Below the pieces are notes generated by a model that saw only the letters and a program-made list of their open reading frames with translations, was not told the origin of the DNA and did no database searches. Of a stretch of 64,000 nucleotides of DNA, positions 24,246 to 32,882 are shown in pieces. This DNA comes from Azospirillum sp. TSA2s. Lineage in GTDB: Bacteria > Pseudomonadota > Alphaproteobacteria > Azospirillales > Azospirillaceae. Within the stretch, counting starts at the first letter, position 1. Each line of letters opens with the position of its first letter. Made by a program: the position numbers and the translations under genes. Location: contig NZ_CP039650.1 in NCBI RefSeq assembly GCF_004923315.1, positions 496,001 to 560,000 on the forward strand. Direction: 5' to 3'.

Positions 24246-24466
24246 CGTCCCTCTGCCCTTCGTTGGAGGCCCGCCGATCGGCGGATGACGAAAGAGGTAG
24301 CGAAACACGCGACGCGAGAAAAGCCCCGCTTGCGCTCCGGCGGCCCGGACCGCGCGATGTCACCGCCGCACACACCCTGTCCGCGAGCGTGGTAGCGCAC
24401 CCGAATGTCCCGCACGCCAACATTCGCCCCTTTCATGGGCGGCCGGTTCGGGCTATGTCAGGGGGC

Positions 24467-25033
24467 ATGAACCAGTTCGCACGCCTGGCGATCGAGGCCG
24501 GCCCGCTCGCCGCCTTCTTCGTTGCCAATTCGCAGGCCGGCATCATGACCGGCACAGCGGTCTTCATGGTCGCCATCACCATCGCGGTGGCGGTGTCCTG
24601 GCGGCTGGAACGCCGCATCCCGATCATGCCGGTGGTCGGCGCCGGATTCGTGCTGCTGTTCGGCGGCCTGACGCTGTGGCTGCAGGACGACCTGTTCATC
24701 AAGATCAAGCCGACCCTGGTCAATCTGCTGTTCGCCATCGTCCTGTTCGTCGCCCATGCGATGCGGCGCAATGTGATGAAGCGCCTGCTCGGCACGGTGC
24801 TGAGTCTGTCGGACGACGGCTGGCGCACGCTGGGCATCCGCTGGGCCTGGTTCTTCCTGCTGCTGGCGGTGCTGAACGAGGTGGTGTGGCGCAACTTCAC
24901 CACCGACATGTGGGTCAACTTCAAGGTGTTCGGCATCATGCCGCTGACCTTGCTGTTCAGCGCCTTCCAGGCGCCGCTGATCATGCGCCACCAACTGCCG
25001 GAGGAACCGGCGGAAAGCGGCCCGGCGGCCTGA
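24467..25033 (+). CDS. yciB: Inner-membrane septation protein A (YciB/IspZ)
   Basis: A 188-residue polytopic protein. LAIEAGPLAAFFVANSQAGIMTGTAVFMVA, PIMPVVGAGFVLLFGGLTLWLQDDLFIKIKPTLVNLLFA and WRTLGIRWAWFFLLLAVLNEVVWRNFTTDMWVNFKVFG are classical YciB/IspZ segments with five predicted helices. It affects cell envelope integrity and septation. The ATG at 24467 follows CAGGGGGC; 24455 is an alternative. Confidence 0.93.
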   Translation: MNQFARLAIEAGPLAAFFVANSQAGIMTGTAVFMVAITIAVAVSWRLERRIPIMPVVGAGFVLLFGGLTLWLQDDLFIKIKPTLVNLLFAIVLFVAHAMRRNVMKRLLGTVLSLSDDGWRTLGIRWAWFFLLLAVLNEVVWRNFTTDMWVNFKVFGIMPLTLLFSAFQAPLIMRHQLPEEPAESGPAA

Positions 25034-25152
25034 GGGGCGTCCTTTATCACGGCGCTCCCGACAGCCGCCTCTTGTGCGGCGCGGAAGGGGCACTCACATT
25101 GGTGGCGACCGCGACGACGTCCGCTCCGACCGAATTTCAGAGGTATTGATCG

Positions 25153-25410
25153 ATGGGCAGTTTCAGCATCTGGCACTGGTTGATCGTTCTGGTCATCGTG
25201 CTTCTCCTGTTCGGCGCCGGCAAGCTGCCCAACGTGATGGGCGACATCGCCAAGGGCGTGAAGGCCTTCAAGGCCGGCCTGAAGGACGAGGACGAGGCCA
25301 ATCCGCCCGCGGCGACCACCGCCCAGGCCCCTCCCGCCGCGATCAACCCGGCCCCCACGCAGCCGGTCCAGACTCAGCCCGCCGATCCGGCCAAGCCGCA
25401 CCAGGGCTGA
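25153..25410 (+). CDS. tatA: Twin-arginine translocase subunit TatA
   Basis: An 85-residue TatA/E protein: N-terminal helix FSIWHWLIVLVIVLLLFGAGKLPNVMGDIAKGVKAFKAGLKDED with the FGxxKLP hinge and the amphipathic helix, followed by a Pro/Ala/Gln-rich tail. tatB and tatC are not adjacent, so the Tat genes are split or lie elsewhere. A terminator about 80 bases on closes the unit. Confidence 0.95.
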   Translation: MGSFSIWHWLIVLVIVLLLFGAGKLPNVMGDIAKGVKAFKAGLKDEDEANPPAATTAQAPPAAINPAPTQPVQTQPADPAKPHQG

Positions 25411-25488
25411 CGTCCCTTCTTTCGTGCCGCCCACTCGCCGGGCGCGACCGCATGGCGGTTTGATGGAGCGGCAAAATACGATAAAGAG

Positions 25489-25550
25489 AAGGGGCTTTCC
25501 GCAGCCAGGCCGTGTCACCGCGGCCCCCGGCGCTCGGAAGGCCCCTTTTT
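25489..25550 (+). terminator. Putative intrinsic terminator after tatA
   Basis: AAGGGGCTTTCCG (25489-25501) pairs with CGGAAGGCCCCTT (25535-25547) with one G-U pair, followed by TTTTT. The loop is long (33 bases) and GC-rich. Confidence 0.65.
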
Positions 25551-25569
25551 CTGCATTCAGCCGGCCCGC

Positions 25570-26688
25570 ATGACGGGCAAGCGCAGGTCGACCGTGACGC
25601 TCCAGCCACCGCCCCGGCGGGCTCCCACCCTGACGACACCGACTTCCAAGGACGAGATGAAGGCCAACGGCAAACCTTCCGAGACTCCGCCGCCGGAGAA
25701 CGAGGACATCGCCAAGCTGCTTCGCGCCTTGAACGAGGATCTGCGGGCCGACCCGCAGGACGAGGACGTGGAGTATGAGGAGGAGGAACCGGCGGGCCGC
25801 AGCCTGCCGCTGGGCAAGATCGCGCTCGCCCTGCTGGCGGCCGGCGGCATCGCCGTCGGCGTGGTCTATTTCGGCTCGGGCGATCCGGCACCGGTGACGA
25901 CGGCCACCAACAGTTCGGCGCCGATGGTGCCGGCGCCGGCAATCACCCGCGCGCCCTCCTCCCCGGCCCCCGCACCGACCGCCGCACCGACCGCCACGGC
26001 CCCGACGACCGAAAGCCTGCCGGCTCCCGTCCAAACGGCACCGGTTCAGTCGGCACCGGTCCAGGCCGCGCCATCCGCCGCGCCGCCGCCTCCGGTCGCC
26101 GCCCTGCCCGCCAGCCCGCCGCCGGTCCTGAAGGTGCCGGAGCCGCCGGCGGTGCCAGCCACCGCCCCTGCCACCGCCCCTGCCACCTCGCCGAAACCGC
26201 GGGCCGCCGCCCCGACCGAGACCGCTCCTGCCGCGCCGGCCGCACAAAAGCCGGAGCCGGCGAAGCCCGACCCGGCCAAGCCGGAACAGCCCGCCGCCGC
26301 GCCGAACGATTCCGGCTCCCTGCAGGCGATGCTGGCGCCGCCCAAGGATGCCGCGAAGCGCCCGCCTGCGGCATCGGCCGGCAATGGCGAGGCGAAGCCG
26401 AACGCCAAGGCCCCAGCCCCGTCGGCAGCCCCCTCCGCCGCGCCGCCGGCCGGGCGCTATACCGTGCAGGTCGGCACCTTCTCGGTGACGGCCAACGCCG
26501 ATTCGCTGGCGCAGCGGCTGCAAGGCGGCGGCTTCCAGGCCTATACGGTGGACTGGACCGACAGTTCCAACCGGTCCTGGCGCGCCGTGCGCGTCGGCGG
26601 CTTCCCCGATCCGGCCGCGGCCAAGCGCGAAGCGGAGCAGTTGAAATCGAAGATGGGGCTCAACCCGGTCGTCGTGACCACGCGCTGA
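25570..26688 (+). CDS. SPOR-domain cell-envelope protein
   Basis: 372 residues. Acidic cytoplasmic N-terminus (EDIAKLLRALNEDL), TM at about 80-101 (GKIALALLAAGGIAVGVVYFG), a long Pro/Ala-rich periplasmic linker of about 190 residues, and a C-terminal SPOR domain from about 296 (GRYTVQVGTFSVTANADSLAQRLQGGGFQAYTVDW to MGLNPVVVTTR). SPOR domains bind denuded glycan strands at the septum. An in-frame ATG at 25657, behind AAGGACG, is an alternative start that keeps all domains. Confidence 0.85.
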   Translation: MTGKRRSTVTLQPPPRRAPTLTTPTSKDEMKANGKPSETPPPENEDIAKLLRALNEDLRADPQDEDVEYEEEEPAGRSLPLGKIALALLAAGGIAVGVVYFGSGDPAPVTTATNSSAPMVPAPAITRAPSSPAPAPTAAPTATAPTTESLPAPVQTAPVQSAPVQAAPSAAPPPPVAALPASPPPVLKVPEPPAVPATAPATAPATSPKPRAAAPTETAPAAPAAQKPEPAKPDPAKPEQPAAAPNDSGSLQAMLAPPKDAAKRPPAASAGNGEAKPNAKAPAPSAAPSAAPPAGRYTVQVGTFSVTANADSLAQRLQGGGFQAYTVDWTDSSNRSWRAVRVGGFPDPAAAKREAEQLKSKMGLNPVVVTTR

Positions 26689-26754
26689 TCCCGGTCCGGG
26701 CCGGAGGCGATTCGCTGCCGGTTCTTGCCCCTGCGACACTGTGTCATCCAAACG

Positions 26755-26794
26755 AAAGCCCGGCGGCGACATTTGGTCGCGGCCGGGCTTTTTC
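26755..26794 (+). terminator. Intrinsic terminator of the SPOR gene
   Basis: AAAGCCCGGCGGCGAC pairs with GTCGCGGCCGGGCTT across ATTTG, with one mismatch, followed by TTTTTC. 66 bases after the stop codon. Confidence 0.88.
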
Positions 26795-26955
26795 TTGGGC
26801 TTAGTACCCCCGTTCTTTGGTCGGGGGAGCCGGGAGTGCCGCTTGATCCGTGCTTCTCTTTGCTCGTACCATGGACATTCCAGGGCACGAATGCATTGCC
26901 CCGGCCACAAATTGGGAAGCCGGCAAAAGACCGGCGTACCGGAGGACGCCCCGCC

Positions 26956-27357
26956 ATGAAGCCGACCATCCTGGTTGTCGACGACGAGCCCAGCATCGTC
27001 CTGTCGCTCCAGGTCCTCATGCAGCGCGCCGGGTTCGACGTGCGCATCGCCCGCGACGGGGACGAGGCGCTGCGCTCGGTGGAGAATTTCACCCCCGACC
27101 TGATCCTGCTCGACGCGATGATGCCGAAGCGCGACGGCTTCGACGTCTGCCAGACCCTGCGGACCAATCCGGCCTGGAAATCGCTGCCCATCATCATGCT
27201 GACCGCGCGCAGCCGCGACGTCGAACGGCAGAAGGGCATGGCACTGGGCGCCACCGACTACATCACCAAGCCCTTCTCCACCCGCGACCTGCTGACCACC
27301 GTCCGCCGCCATCTGGGCCTGACCGCCGCGACCGGTGGCGGGGAGCCGGCGCCATGA
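26956..27357 (+). CDS. Single-domain response regulator
   Basis: 133 residues forming one receiver: VVDDE with the acidic pair, phospho-acceptor Asp in LILLDAMMPKRDG, Thr in IIMLTARS and Lys in YITKPFS. No output domain. GGAGGA precedes the ATG by 9 bases. Its stop overlaps the start of the sensor-exonuclease gene (ATGA), indicating translational coupling and a functional link with the two sensors downstream. Confidence 0.93.
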   Translation: MKPTILVVDDEPSIVLSLQVLMQRAGFDVRIARDGDEALRSVENFTPDLILLDAMMPKRDGFDVCQTLRTNPAWKSLPIIMLTARSRDVERQKGMALGATDYITKPFSTRDLLTTVRRHLGLTAATGGGEPAP

Positions 27358-29540
27358 CCGCCCCGGCGCCCTCAGCCACTCCCCTGCCCCGACGCATGAT
27401 CCCGCTGGCCTTCCGCGCCGCCGGCTTCGGTCTGGTGGCGCTGGCGGTCGGTCTGGCGGCGGCGGTGCGCGGGTCGGACGCTTCGGACCCGCTGCTGACC
27501 TATGCCGTGGTGATGACGGCGGCCTGCGCCACGGCGGTGTGGGGGCTCTGGCTGGCGGTCGACCGCTTCCTGCTGCGCGCCGCCGAGACCCTGAGCCGCG
27601 AGGCCGGGCTGATCGCCCATGGCAATGCGGAGGGGGCCGTCGGCGGCCGGGTGCCGCTCGCCCGCTATGGCGACCTGCTGCCCATCGCCCGCGCGGTGAA
27701 CGAGCTGTCGGACAAGCTGGCCCAGGTCCGCCGCGACATCGCCCGCACCGTCGCCGACCACACCGCCAAGGCGGAGGAGCAGAAGACCCAACTCGCCGCC
27801 GTCCTGCGCGACCTGCACGAAGGCGTTCTGGTCTGCAACACCAAGCACCAGATCCTGCTCTACAACCAGACCGCCCTCGACATCCTCCACCTTGCCGGTG
27901 ACCTCGGGCTGGGCCGCTCGCTTCTGCATTTCGTGGTGGCGGAGCCGGTGACCCACACGCTGGAACGGCTGACCCTGCGCGTCCGCGAAGGGCGGCACCT
28001 CAACCACGAGCACGGCACAACCGCCCAGTTCGTCGGCGCCACCACCGACGGCCGCATCCTGCTGGAAGGCCGGATGAGCGCCATTCTGCAGGATCCCAAT
28101 CCGACCTCCGAAGAGCCGCCGACCATCACCGGCTATGTGCTGACCCTGTCCGACGCCACCAGCGAGCTGGCCGCGCTTGGCCAGCGCGACGCCCTGCTGC
28201 GCGAGGCGACAGAGGGATTCCGCGCCCCCATCGCCAACCTGCGGGCGGCGGTGGAGACTCTGTACGACGCCCCCGACCTCGGCCCCGGCGACCGCGCCGC
28301 CTTCGAAAGCGCGATGCTGGAATCCTGCGACAGCCTGTCGCAAAGGTTGGAGCGGGTGACGACCGCCTACCGCAACGTCGTCACCGGCAGCTGGCCGATG
28401 AGCGACATCCACTCCAACAACCTGATCAACCTCGTGGCCCACCGGGTTGGGGCGGAGACCGCCACCACGGTCACGCTGACCGGCCTGCCGCAATGGGTGC
28501 ATGGCGACAGCCACAGCCTCGTCCTGCTGTTCGCCTATCTGATCGGGCGGGTGCAGGCGCTGACCGGCGCCACCGCCTTCGACCTGGAGGCCGCCGGGCC
28601 GCAGGACGGCGACCGCTGGGTCTATCTCGACCTCGTGTGGGAAGGGCCGGCGGTGCCAAGCGCCACGCTGGACGGCTGGCTGGACCAGACGCTGCCCGGC
28701 GGCCTCGGCGGCCTCAGCGCCGGCGACGTGCTGCAGCACCACCGCAGCACCGCCTGGAGCGAGCCGCTGCCGAACGACCTGCCCGGCAGTGCCGGCCGCG
28801 CCCGGCTGCGCGTGCCGCTGCCGCCGGCACAGTCGCCACGCACCGCCCAGCCGCGCGCACGGGCCGGCGCCCGCCCCGAGTTCTTCGATTTCGGGCTGCT
28901 GCACCAGCCTCTGGCGACCAGCGAGCTTGGCCGCACGCCGCTGGACCGGCTGCATTACGTGGTGTTCGATACCGAGACCACTGGCCTCTCGCCCAGCACC
29001 GGCGACGAGATCATCCAGATCGCCGCGGTCCGCGTCGTCGGCGGGCGCATCCTGACCGGCGAGACCTTCAACACGCTGGTCGATCCACGGCGGCCGATCC
29101 CGCCGGAATCGATCCCCTTCCACGGCATCACCGACGGCATGGTGGCGGGCAAGCCGACCATCGACGCCGTGCTGCCGCAGTTCCGCAGCTTCGTCTCCGG
29201 CGCGGTGATGGTGGCGCACAACGCCGCCTTCGACCTGAAATTCCTGAAGATGAAGGAACGGGCGGCGGGGGTGTCCTTCGACTGCCCGGTGCTGGACACC
29301 ATGCTGCTGTCCCGCATGCTGCTGGGCAATGACGGCGACCACACGCTGGACGGCATCGCCGAACGGCTGGGCATCGCGGTGGTCGACCGCCACACCGCGC
29401 TGGGCGACAGTCTGGTCACCGCCGCGATCTTCCTGCGGATGGTCGAGATGCTGCGCGAGCGCGACGTGCGGACGCTGGACGACGCCATCCGCGGCGCCAA
29501 CATCCTGGTCGAACTCGCTGCCCGGGAACGCGCCTTTTGA
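27354..29540 (+). CDS. Sensor-like membrane protein fused to a DEDDh 3'-5' exonuclease
   Basis: 728 residues. Two N-terminal TM helices (LAFRAAGFGLVALAVGLAAAV; LTYAVVMTAACATAVWGLWLAV) are followed by a HAMP-like linker, a PAS domain at about 145-260 (LRDLHEGVLVCNTKHQILLYNQTALDILHL) and a degenerate kinase-like region without a catalytic His or ATP-lid motifs. From about 530 there is a PolC/DnaQ-type exonuclease: Exo I FDTETTGLSP, Exo II VAHNAAFDLKFL, Exo III HTALGDSLVT. All DEDDh residues are present. Related proteins occur beside CrbS-type kinases. Confidence 0.88.
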   Translation: MTAPAPSATPLPRRMIPLAFRAAGFGLVALAVGLAAAVRGSDASDPLLTYAVVMTAACATAVWGLWLAVDRFLLRAAETLSREAGLIAHGNAEGAVGGRVPLARYGDLLPIARAVNELSDKLAQVRRDIARTVADHTAKAEEQKTQLAAVLRDLHEGVLVCNTKHQILLYNQTALDILHLAGDLGLGRSLLHFVVAEPVTHTLERLTLRVREGRHLNHEHGTTAQFVGATTDGRILLEGRMSAILQDPNPTSEEPPTITGYVLTLSDATSELAALGQRDALLREATEGFRAPIANLRAAVETLYDAPDLGPGDRAAFESAMLESCDSLSQRLERVTTAYRNVVTGSWPMSDIHSNNLINLVAHRVGAETATTVTLTGLPQWVHGDSHSLVLLFAYLIGRVQALTGATAFDLEAAGPQDGDRWVYLDLVWEGPAVPSATLDGWLDQTLPGGLGGLSAGDVLQHHRSTAWSEPLPNDLPGSAGRARLRVPLPPAQSPRTAQPRARAGARPEFFDFGLLHQPLATSELGRTPLDRLHYVVFDTETTGLSPSTGDEIIQIAAVRVVGGRILTGETFNTLVDPRRPIPPESIPFHGITDGMVAGKPTIDAVLPQFRSFVSGAVMVAHNAAFDLKFLKMKERAAGVSFDCPVLDTMLLSRMLLGNDGDHTLDGIAERLGIAVVDRHTALGDSLVTAAIFLRMVEMLRERDVRTLDDAIRGANILVELAARERAF

Positions 29541-29773
29541 GCGCGCCTGACGGCGAAGCGGGCCGGGAATCTGGCCACGACACGGTCTCCGGCCGCCACC
29601 GCGACCGGATGATCGGCCTGTTCCTGCTGGCGGCGGCGCTGTTCAACCCGCCGCTGCTCGGCCTGTTCGGGGTGGAGGGGAGAGTCCTGGGGGTGCCGGC
29701 GCTCTATGTCTGGGTGTTCGGCCTGTGGGCGGCGGTGATCGCGCTGGCCGCGCTGGCCGGCCGGAAACGATAG
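29537..29773 (+). CDS. Small two-helix membrane protein
   Basis: 78 residues from a TTG overlapping the previous stop (TTGA); an ATG at 29609 would give a 54-residue core. Two hydrophobic helices are visible: IGLFLLAAALFNPPLLGLFG and ALYVWVFGLWAAVIALAALAG. Small membrane partners of this size commonly precede sodium/solute symporters, and here the symporter-kinase follows 9 bases later. Function inferred from position only. Confidence 0.75.
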   Translation: MSAPDGEAGRESGHDTVSGRHRDRMIGLFLLAAALFNPPLLGLFGVEGRVLGVPALYVWVFGLWAAVIALAALAGRKR

Positions 29774-29782
29774 GGGCGCGGC

Positions 29783-32590
29783 ATGGAGGTCGGACTGGAT
29801 TGGACCGCCGTCCTGATCGCCGCCCTCGCCTACCTTTTCGCCCTGTTCGCCATCGCCCATTGGGCCGACCGGCGGGAGGCGGCGGGGCGAAGCGTCATTG
29901 CCTCGCCCACCGTCTTCGCGCTGTCGCTGGGCGTCTACTGCACGACCTGGACCTTCTACGGATCGGTCGGGCGGGCGGCGACGCTGGGCATCGGTTTCCT
30001 GCCGGTCTATCTGGGCCCCACCCTGCTGATGCTGCTGGCACCGCTGGTTCTGCGCAAGATCCTGCAGATCGCCAAGACGCAGCGCATCACCTCCATCGCC
30101 GATTTCCTCGCCAGCCGCTACGGCCACAGCCCGCTGCTGGGCGGGCTGGTGGCATTGACCGCGACCGTGGGCGTGACCCCCTACATCGCCCTGCAATTGA
30201 AGGCGGTGGCCGTCAGCTTCGACGCGCTGACCGGCGGCGGCGGGCTGGGTCCGGCGGAAGGTCCGTTTCTCGATCATGGCTTCCTGATCGCGGCGGTGAT
30301 GGCGCTGTTCGCCATCGTCTTCGGCGCCCGCCAGATCGATGCGGCGGAGCACCATCCCGGCATGGTCGCCGCCATCGCTCTGGAATCCCTGGTCAAGCTG
30401 GTGGCTTTCCTGGCGGTCGGGCTGTTCGTCGTCTGGGGTCTGCATGACGGTCTGGGGAGCCTGTTCGAGGCCGCCGCCGCCCGTCCCGACCTCGCCCGCC
30501 TGATGGGCAGCGATCCGGCACTCGGCCATACGCCGGCGGGAAACGGGCCAGTGGGAAACGGGCCGTGGGGCGCCTGGGTCACCACCACCATCCTGTCGGC
30601 CGCGGCGATGCTGTGCCTGCCGCGCCAGTTCCAGGTGATGGTGATCGAATCGGTGGACGAGCGCCATCTGGACCGGGCGGTCTGGCTGTTCCCGCTCTAT
30701 CTCCTGCTCATCAACCTGTTCGTGCTGCCGGTTGCCCTGTCGGGGCTGCTGAGCTTCGGTGGACGGCTCGATCCGGACCTGTTCATGGTCGCCCTGCCGC
30801 TGAGCGGCGGAGCGGACTGGCTGGCGCTGCTGGCCTTCCTGGGCGGGTTGTCGGCGGCGGCCGGGATGATCGTCGTGGAGTCGGTGGCGCTGTCCACCAT
30901 GCTGTGCAACGATCTGGTGATGCCGATCCTGCTGCGCACCCGGTCGCGGGCGCTGGCGCGCTCCGCCGATCTGGCGCCGCTGCTGCTGTCGGTCCGGCGC
31001 ATCGCCATCGTCGCGATCCTGCTGTTCGGCTACGCCTATTTCCGGCTGGCGGGATCGGCCTACGCGCTGGTGTCGATCGGGCTGATCTCCTTCACCGCGG
31101 TGGCGCAGTTCGCCCCGGCCCTGATCGGCGGCCTTTACTGGCGCGGAGCGACCCGGCGCGGCGCCATCGGCGGGGTAACGGCCGGGACGCTGGTCTGGGT
31201 CTACACCCTGCTGCTGCCCAGCTTCGCGCGGTCGGGCTGGCTGCCGGCCAGCTTCATCGCCGACGGGCCGTGGGGCATCGCCGCCCTGCGGCCCTATGCG
31301 CTGTTCGGGCTGGAGGGTTGGGATTCGCTGGCGCATTCCCTGTTCTGGACCGCGCTCGCCAACATCGGTGCTTATGTCGGCCTGTCGCTGTTCGACCGGC
31401 CCGGCGCTGCGGAGCGGGCGCAGGCCGCCGCCTTCGTCGATGTCTTCCAGTCGGCGCCGAACGGTGCCGTGCCGCTGCGGGAAGCACCACCGGACTGGCG
31501 CAGCGCCGCCAGCGTCGGCGACCTCACCCGCGTGGTCGCCCGTTTCCTCGGGCCCCAGCGCGCCGAGCGCGCCTTCACCGGCGCCGATCCGGACGAGCCG
31601 GCCGGGCCGGAACGGCTGCGGCTGGCCGAGCGGCTGCTGGCCGGCGCGATCGGCGGGGCGTCCGCCCGCGTCGCCCTCGCCTCCTCCGTCTCCGCCGGGG
31701 CGGTGGAGGCGGCGGAGCTTCTGCGCATGCTGGACGAGACCAGCGACGTCATCGCCCACAGCCGCGAGCTGGAACGCAAGACCGTGGAGCTGGAGCGCGC
31801 CACCGACGCCCTGCGCGCCGCCAATGAACGGCTGACCGAGTTGGACCGGCTGAAGGACGATTTCCTGTCCACCGTCACCCACGAACTGCGCACGCCGCTG
31901 ACCTCGATCCGGGCATTGAGCGAGATCCTGCACGACGACCCCGACCTCGAGTCCGACCAGCGGCAGGAGTTCCTGGCCGTCATCATCAAGGAGAGCGAGC
32001 GGCTGACCCGCCTGATCAATCAGGTGCTGGACATGGCGAAGATCGAGGCCGGGGCGATCGACTGGCGGATCGAGACCATCGACGCCGGACCGGCGCTGGC
32101 CGAGGCGGTCGCCGCGACGGAGGCGCTGTTCCTGGAGCGCGGCATCACCCTGTCGGTGGACATTCCGAGCCACCTGCCGCCGGTGCGCGGCGACGTCGAC
32201 CGGGTGATCCAGGTGGTCGTCAACCTGCTGTCCAACGCCGCCAAATTCACGCCGCCCGGCGGCCGGACCCGGCTGGAGACCCGGTTGGAAACTGGCTTCC
32301 TGCGGGTGACCGTGAGCGACAGCGGACCCGGCGTTCCGGCGCAGGACCGCGAACTGGTGTTCGACCGCTTCCGCCAGTCCGGCGACACGCTGACCGGCAA
32401 GCCGGCCGGCACCGGCCTGGGGTTGGCCATTGCCAAGCGAATCGTCGAGCATCTCGGCGGCCGGATCGGGGTGGCGGACGCGCCGGCCGGGCCGGACCCC
32501 GAGTCGGGCAAGGGCGCCGCATTCTGGTTCACCCTGCCGCTCGCCGGGAGCGCGGCCGATGTCCCGGAGCTTGGAGAGCGGCGGGAGTGA
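29783..32590 (+). CDS. CrbS-like sodium:solute symporter-histidine kinase
   Basis: 935 residues. Residues about 1-510 are an SSS/SLC5-type transporter domain with 12-13 TM helices (ALSLGVYCTTWTFYGSVGRA, ITSIADFLASRYG). A linker of STAC/helical type runs to about 680. The kinase core has DDFLSTVTHELRTPLTSI with the phospho-acceptor near His700, NLLSNAAKFTPPGG, SDSGPGV and GTGLGLAIAK. CbrA/CrbS kinases control carbon or acetate use. Unlike many CrbS proteins it carries no receiver, which may be supplied by the regulator at 26956. Confidence 0.92.
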   Translation: MEVGLDWTAVLIAALAYLFALFAIAHWADRREAAGRSVIASPTVFALSLGVYCTTWTFYGSVGRAATLGIGFLPVYLGPTLLMLLAPLVLRKILQIAKTQRITSIADFLASRYGHSPLLGGLVALTATVGVTPYIALQLKAVAVSFDALTGGGGLGPAEGPFLDHGFLIAAVMALFAIVFGARQIDAAEHHPGMVAAIALESLVKLVAFLAVGLFVVWGLHDGLGSLFEAAAARPDLARLMGSDPALGHTPAGNGPVGNGPWGAWVTTTILSAAAMLCLPRQFQVMVIESVDERHLDRAVWLFPLYLLLINLFVLPVALSGLLSFGGRLDPDLFMVALPLSGGADWLALLAFLGGLSAAAGMIVVESVALSTMLCNDLVMPILLRTRSRALARSADLAPLLLSVRRIAIVAILLFGYAYFRLAGSAYALVSIGLISFTAVAQFAPALIGGLYWRGATRRGAIGGVTAGTLVWVYTLLLPSFARSGWLPASFIADGPWGIAALRPYALFGLEGWDSLAHSLFWTALANIGAYVGLSLFDRPGAAERAQAAAFVDVFQSAPNGAVPLREAPPDWRSAASVGDLTRVVARFLGPQRAERAFTGADPDEPAGPERLRLAERLLAGAIGGASARVALASSVSAGAVEAAELLRMLDETSDVIAHSRELERKTVELERATDALRAANERLTELDRLKDDFLSTVTHELRTPLTSIRALSEILHDDPDLESDQRQEFLAVIIKESERLTRLINQVLDMAKIEAGAIDWRIETIDAGPALAEAVAATEALFLERGITLSVDIPSHLPPVRGDVDRVIQVVVNLLSNAAKFTPPGGRTRLETRLETGFLRVTVSDSGPGVPAQDRELVFDRFRQSGDTLTGKPAGTGLGLAIAKRIVEHLGGRIGVADAPAGPDPESGKGAAFWFTLPLAGSAADVPELGERRE

Positions 32591-32638
32591 TCGGGCACCG
32601 ATCCGCTACAATGGTCTGGCGGGGCCGCAATCCCGTGT

Positions 32639-32652
32639 TATCCTGCAGGATA
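32639..32652. promoter_or_regulatory. 14-base perfect palindrome upstream of the REC-PAS-kinase gene
   Basis: TATCCTGCAGGATA in the 292-base gap 32591-32882, which otherwise holds no ORF I trust. A candidate operator or promoter element; no regulator is assigned. Confidence 0.35.
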
Positions 32653-32882
32653 TCCGCGCCCCACATCAAAACCCCACATTGAAAAAGGATTTCCGCTTGC
32701 GGTCCGGCCCAAGCTCTCGCCCCGAGCGGCATACAACCGATGGGGTGCCATACGCCACAGCCCTTCCCGTTCGGACGATGCGCGCTTATGGTAGGCTGCG
32801 CGGAACCGGGCGCGCCGCGGGGCGCCATGCGGGTCCGGCGGAGCGGCCCGCCTGTCGGGCGGGTTGGCGGTAGGAAGGCGGG

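Noticed and set aside
24433..27312. A 959-codon minus-strand open frame across yciB, tatA and the SPOR gene
   Set aside because: It is antisense to three clearly recognisable genes and has the Arg/Gly-rich composition of a shadow frame.
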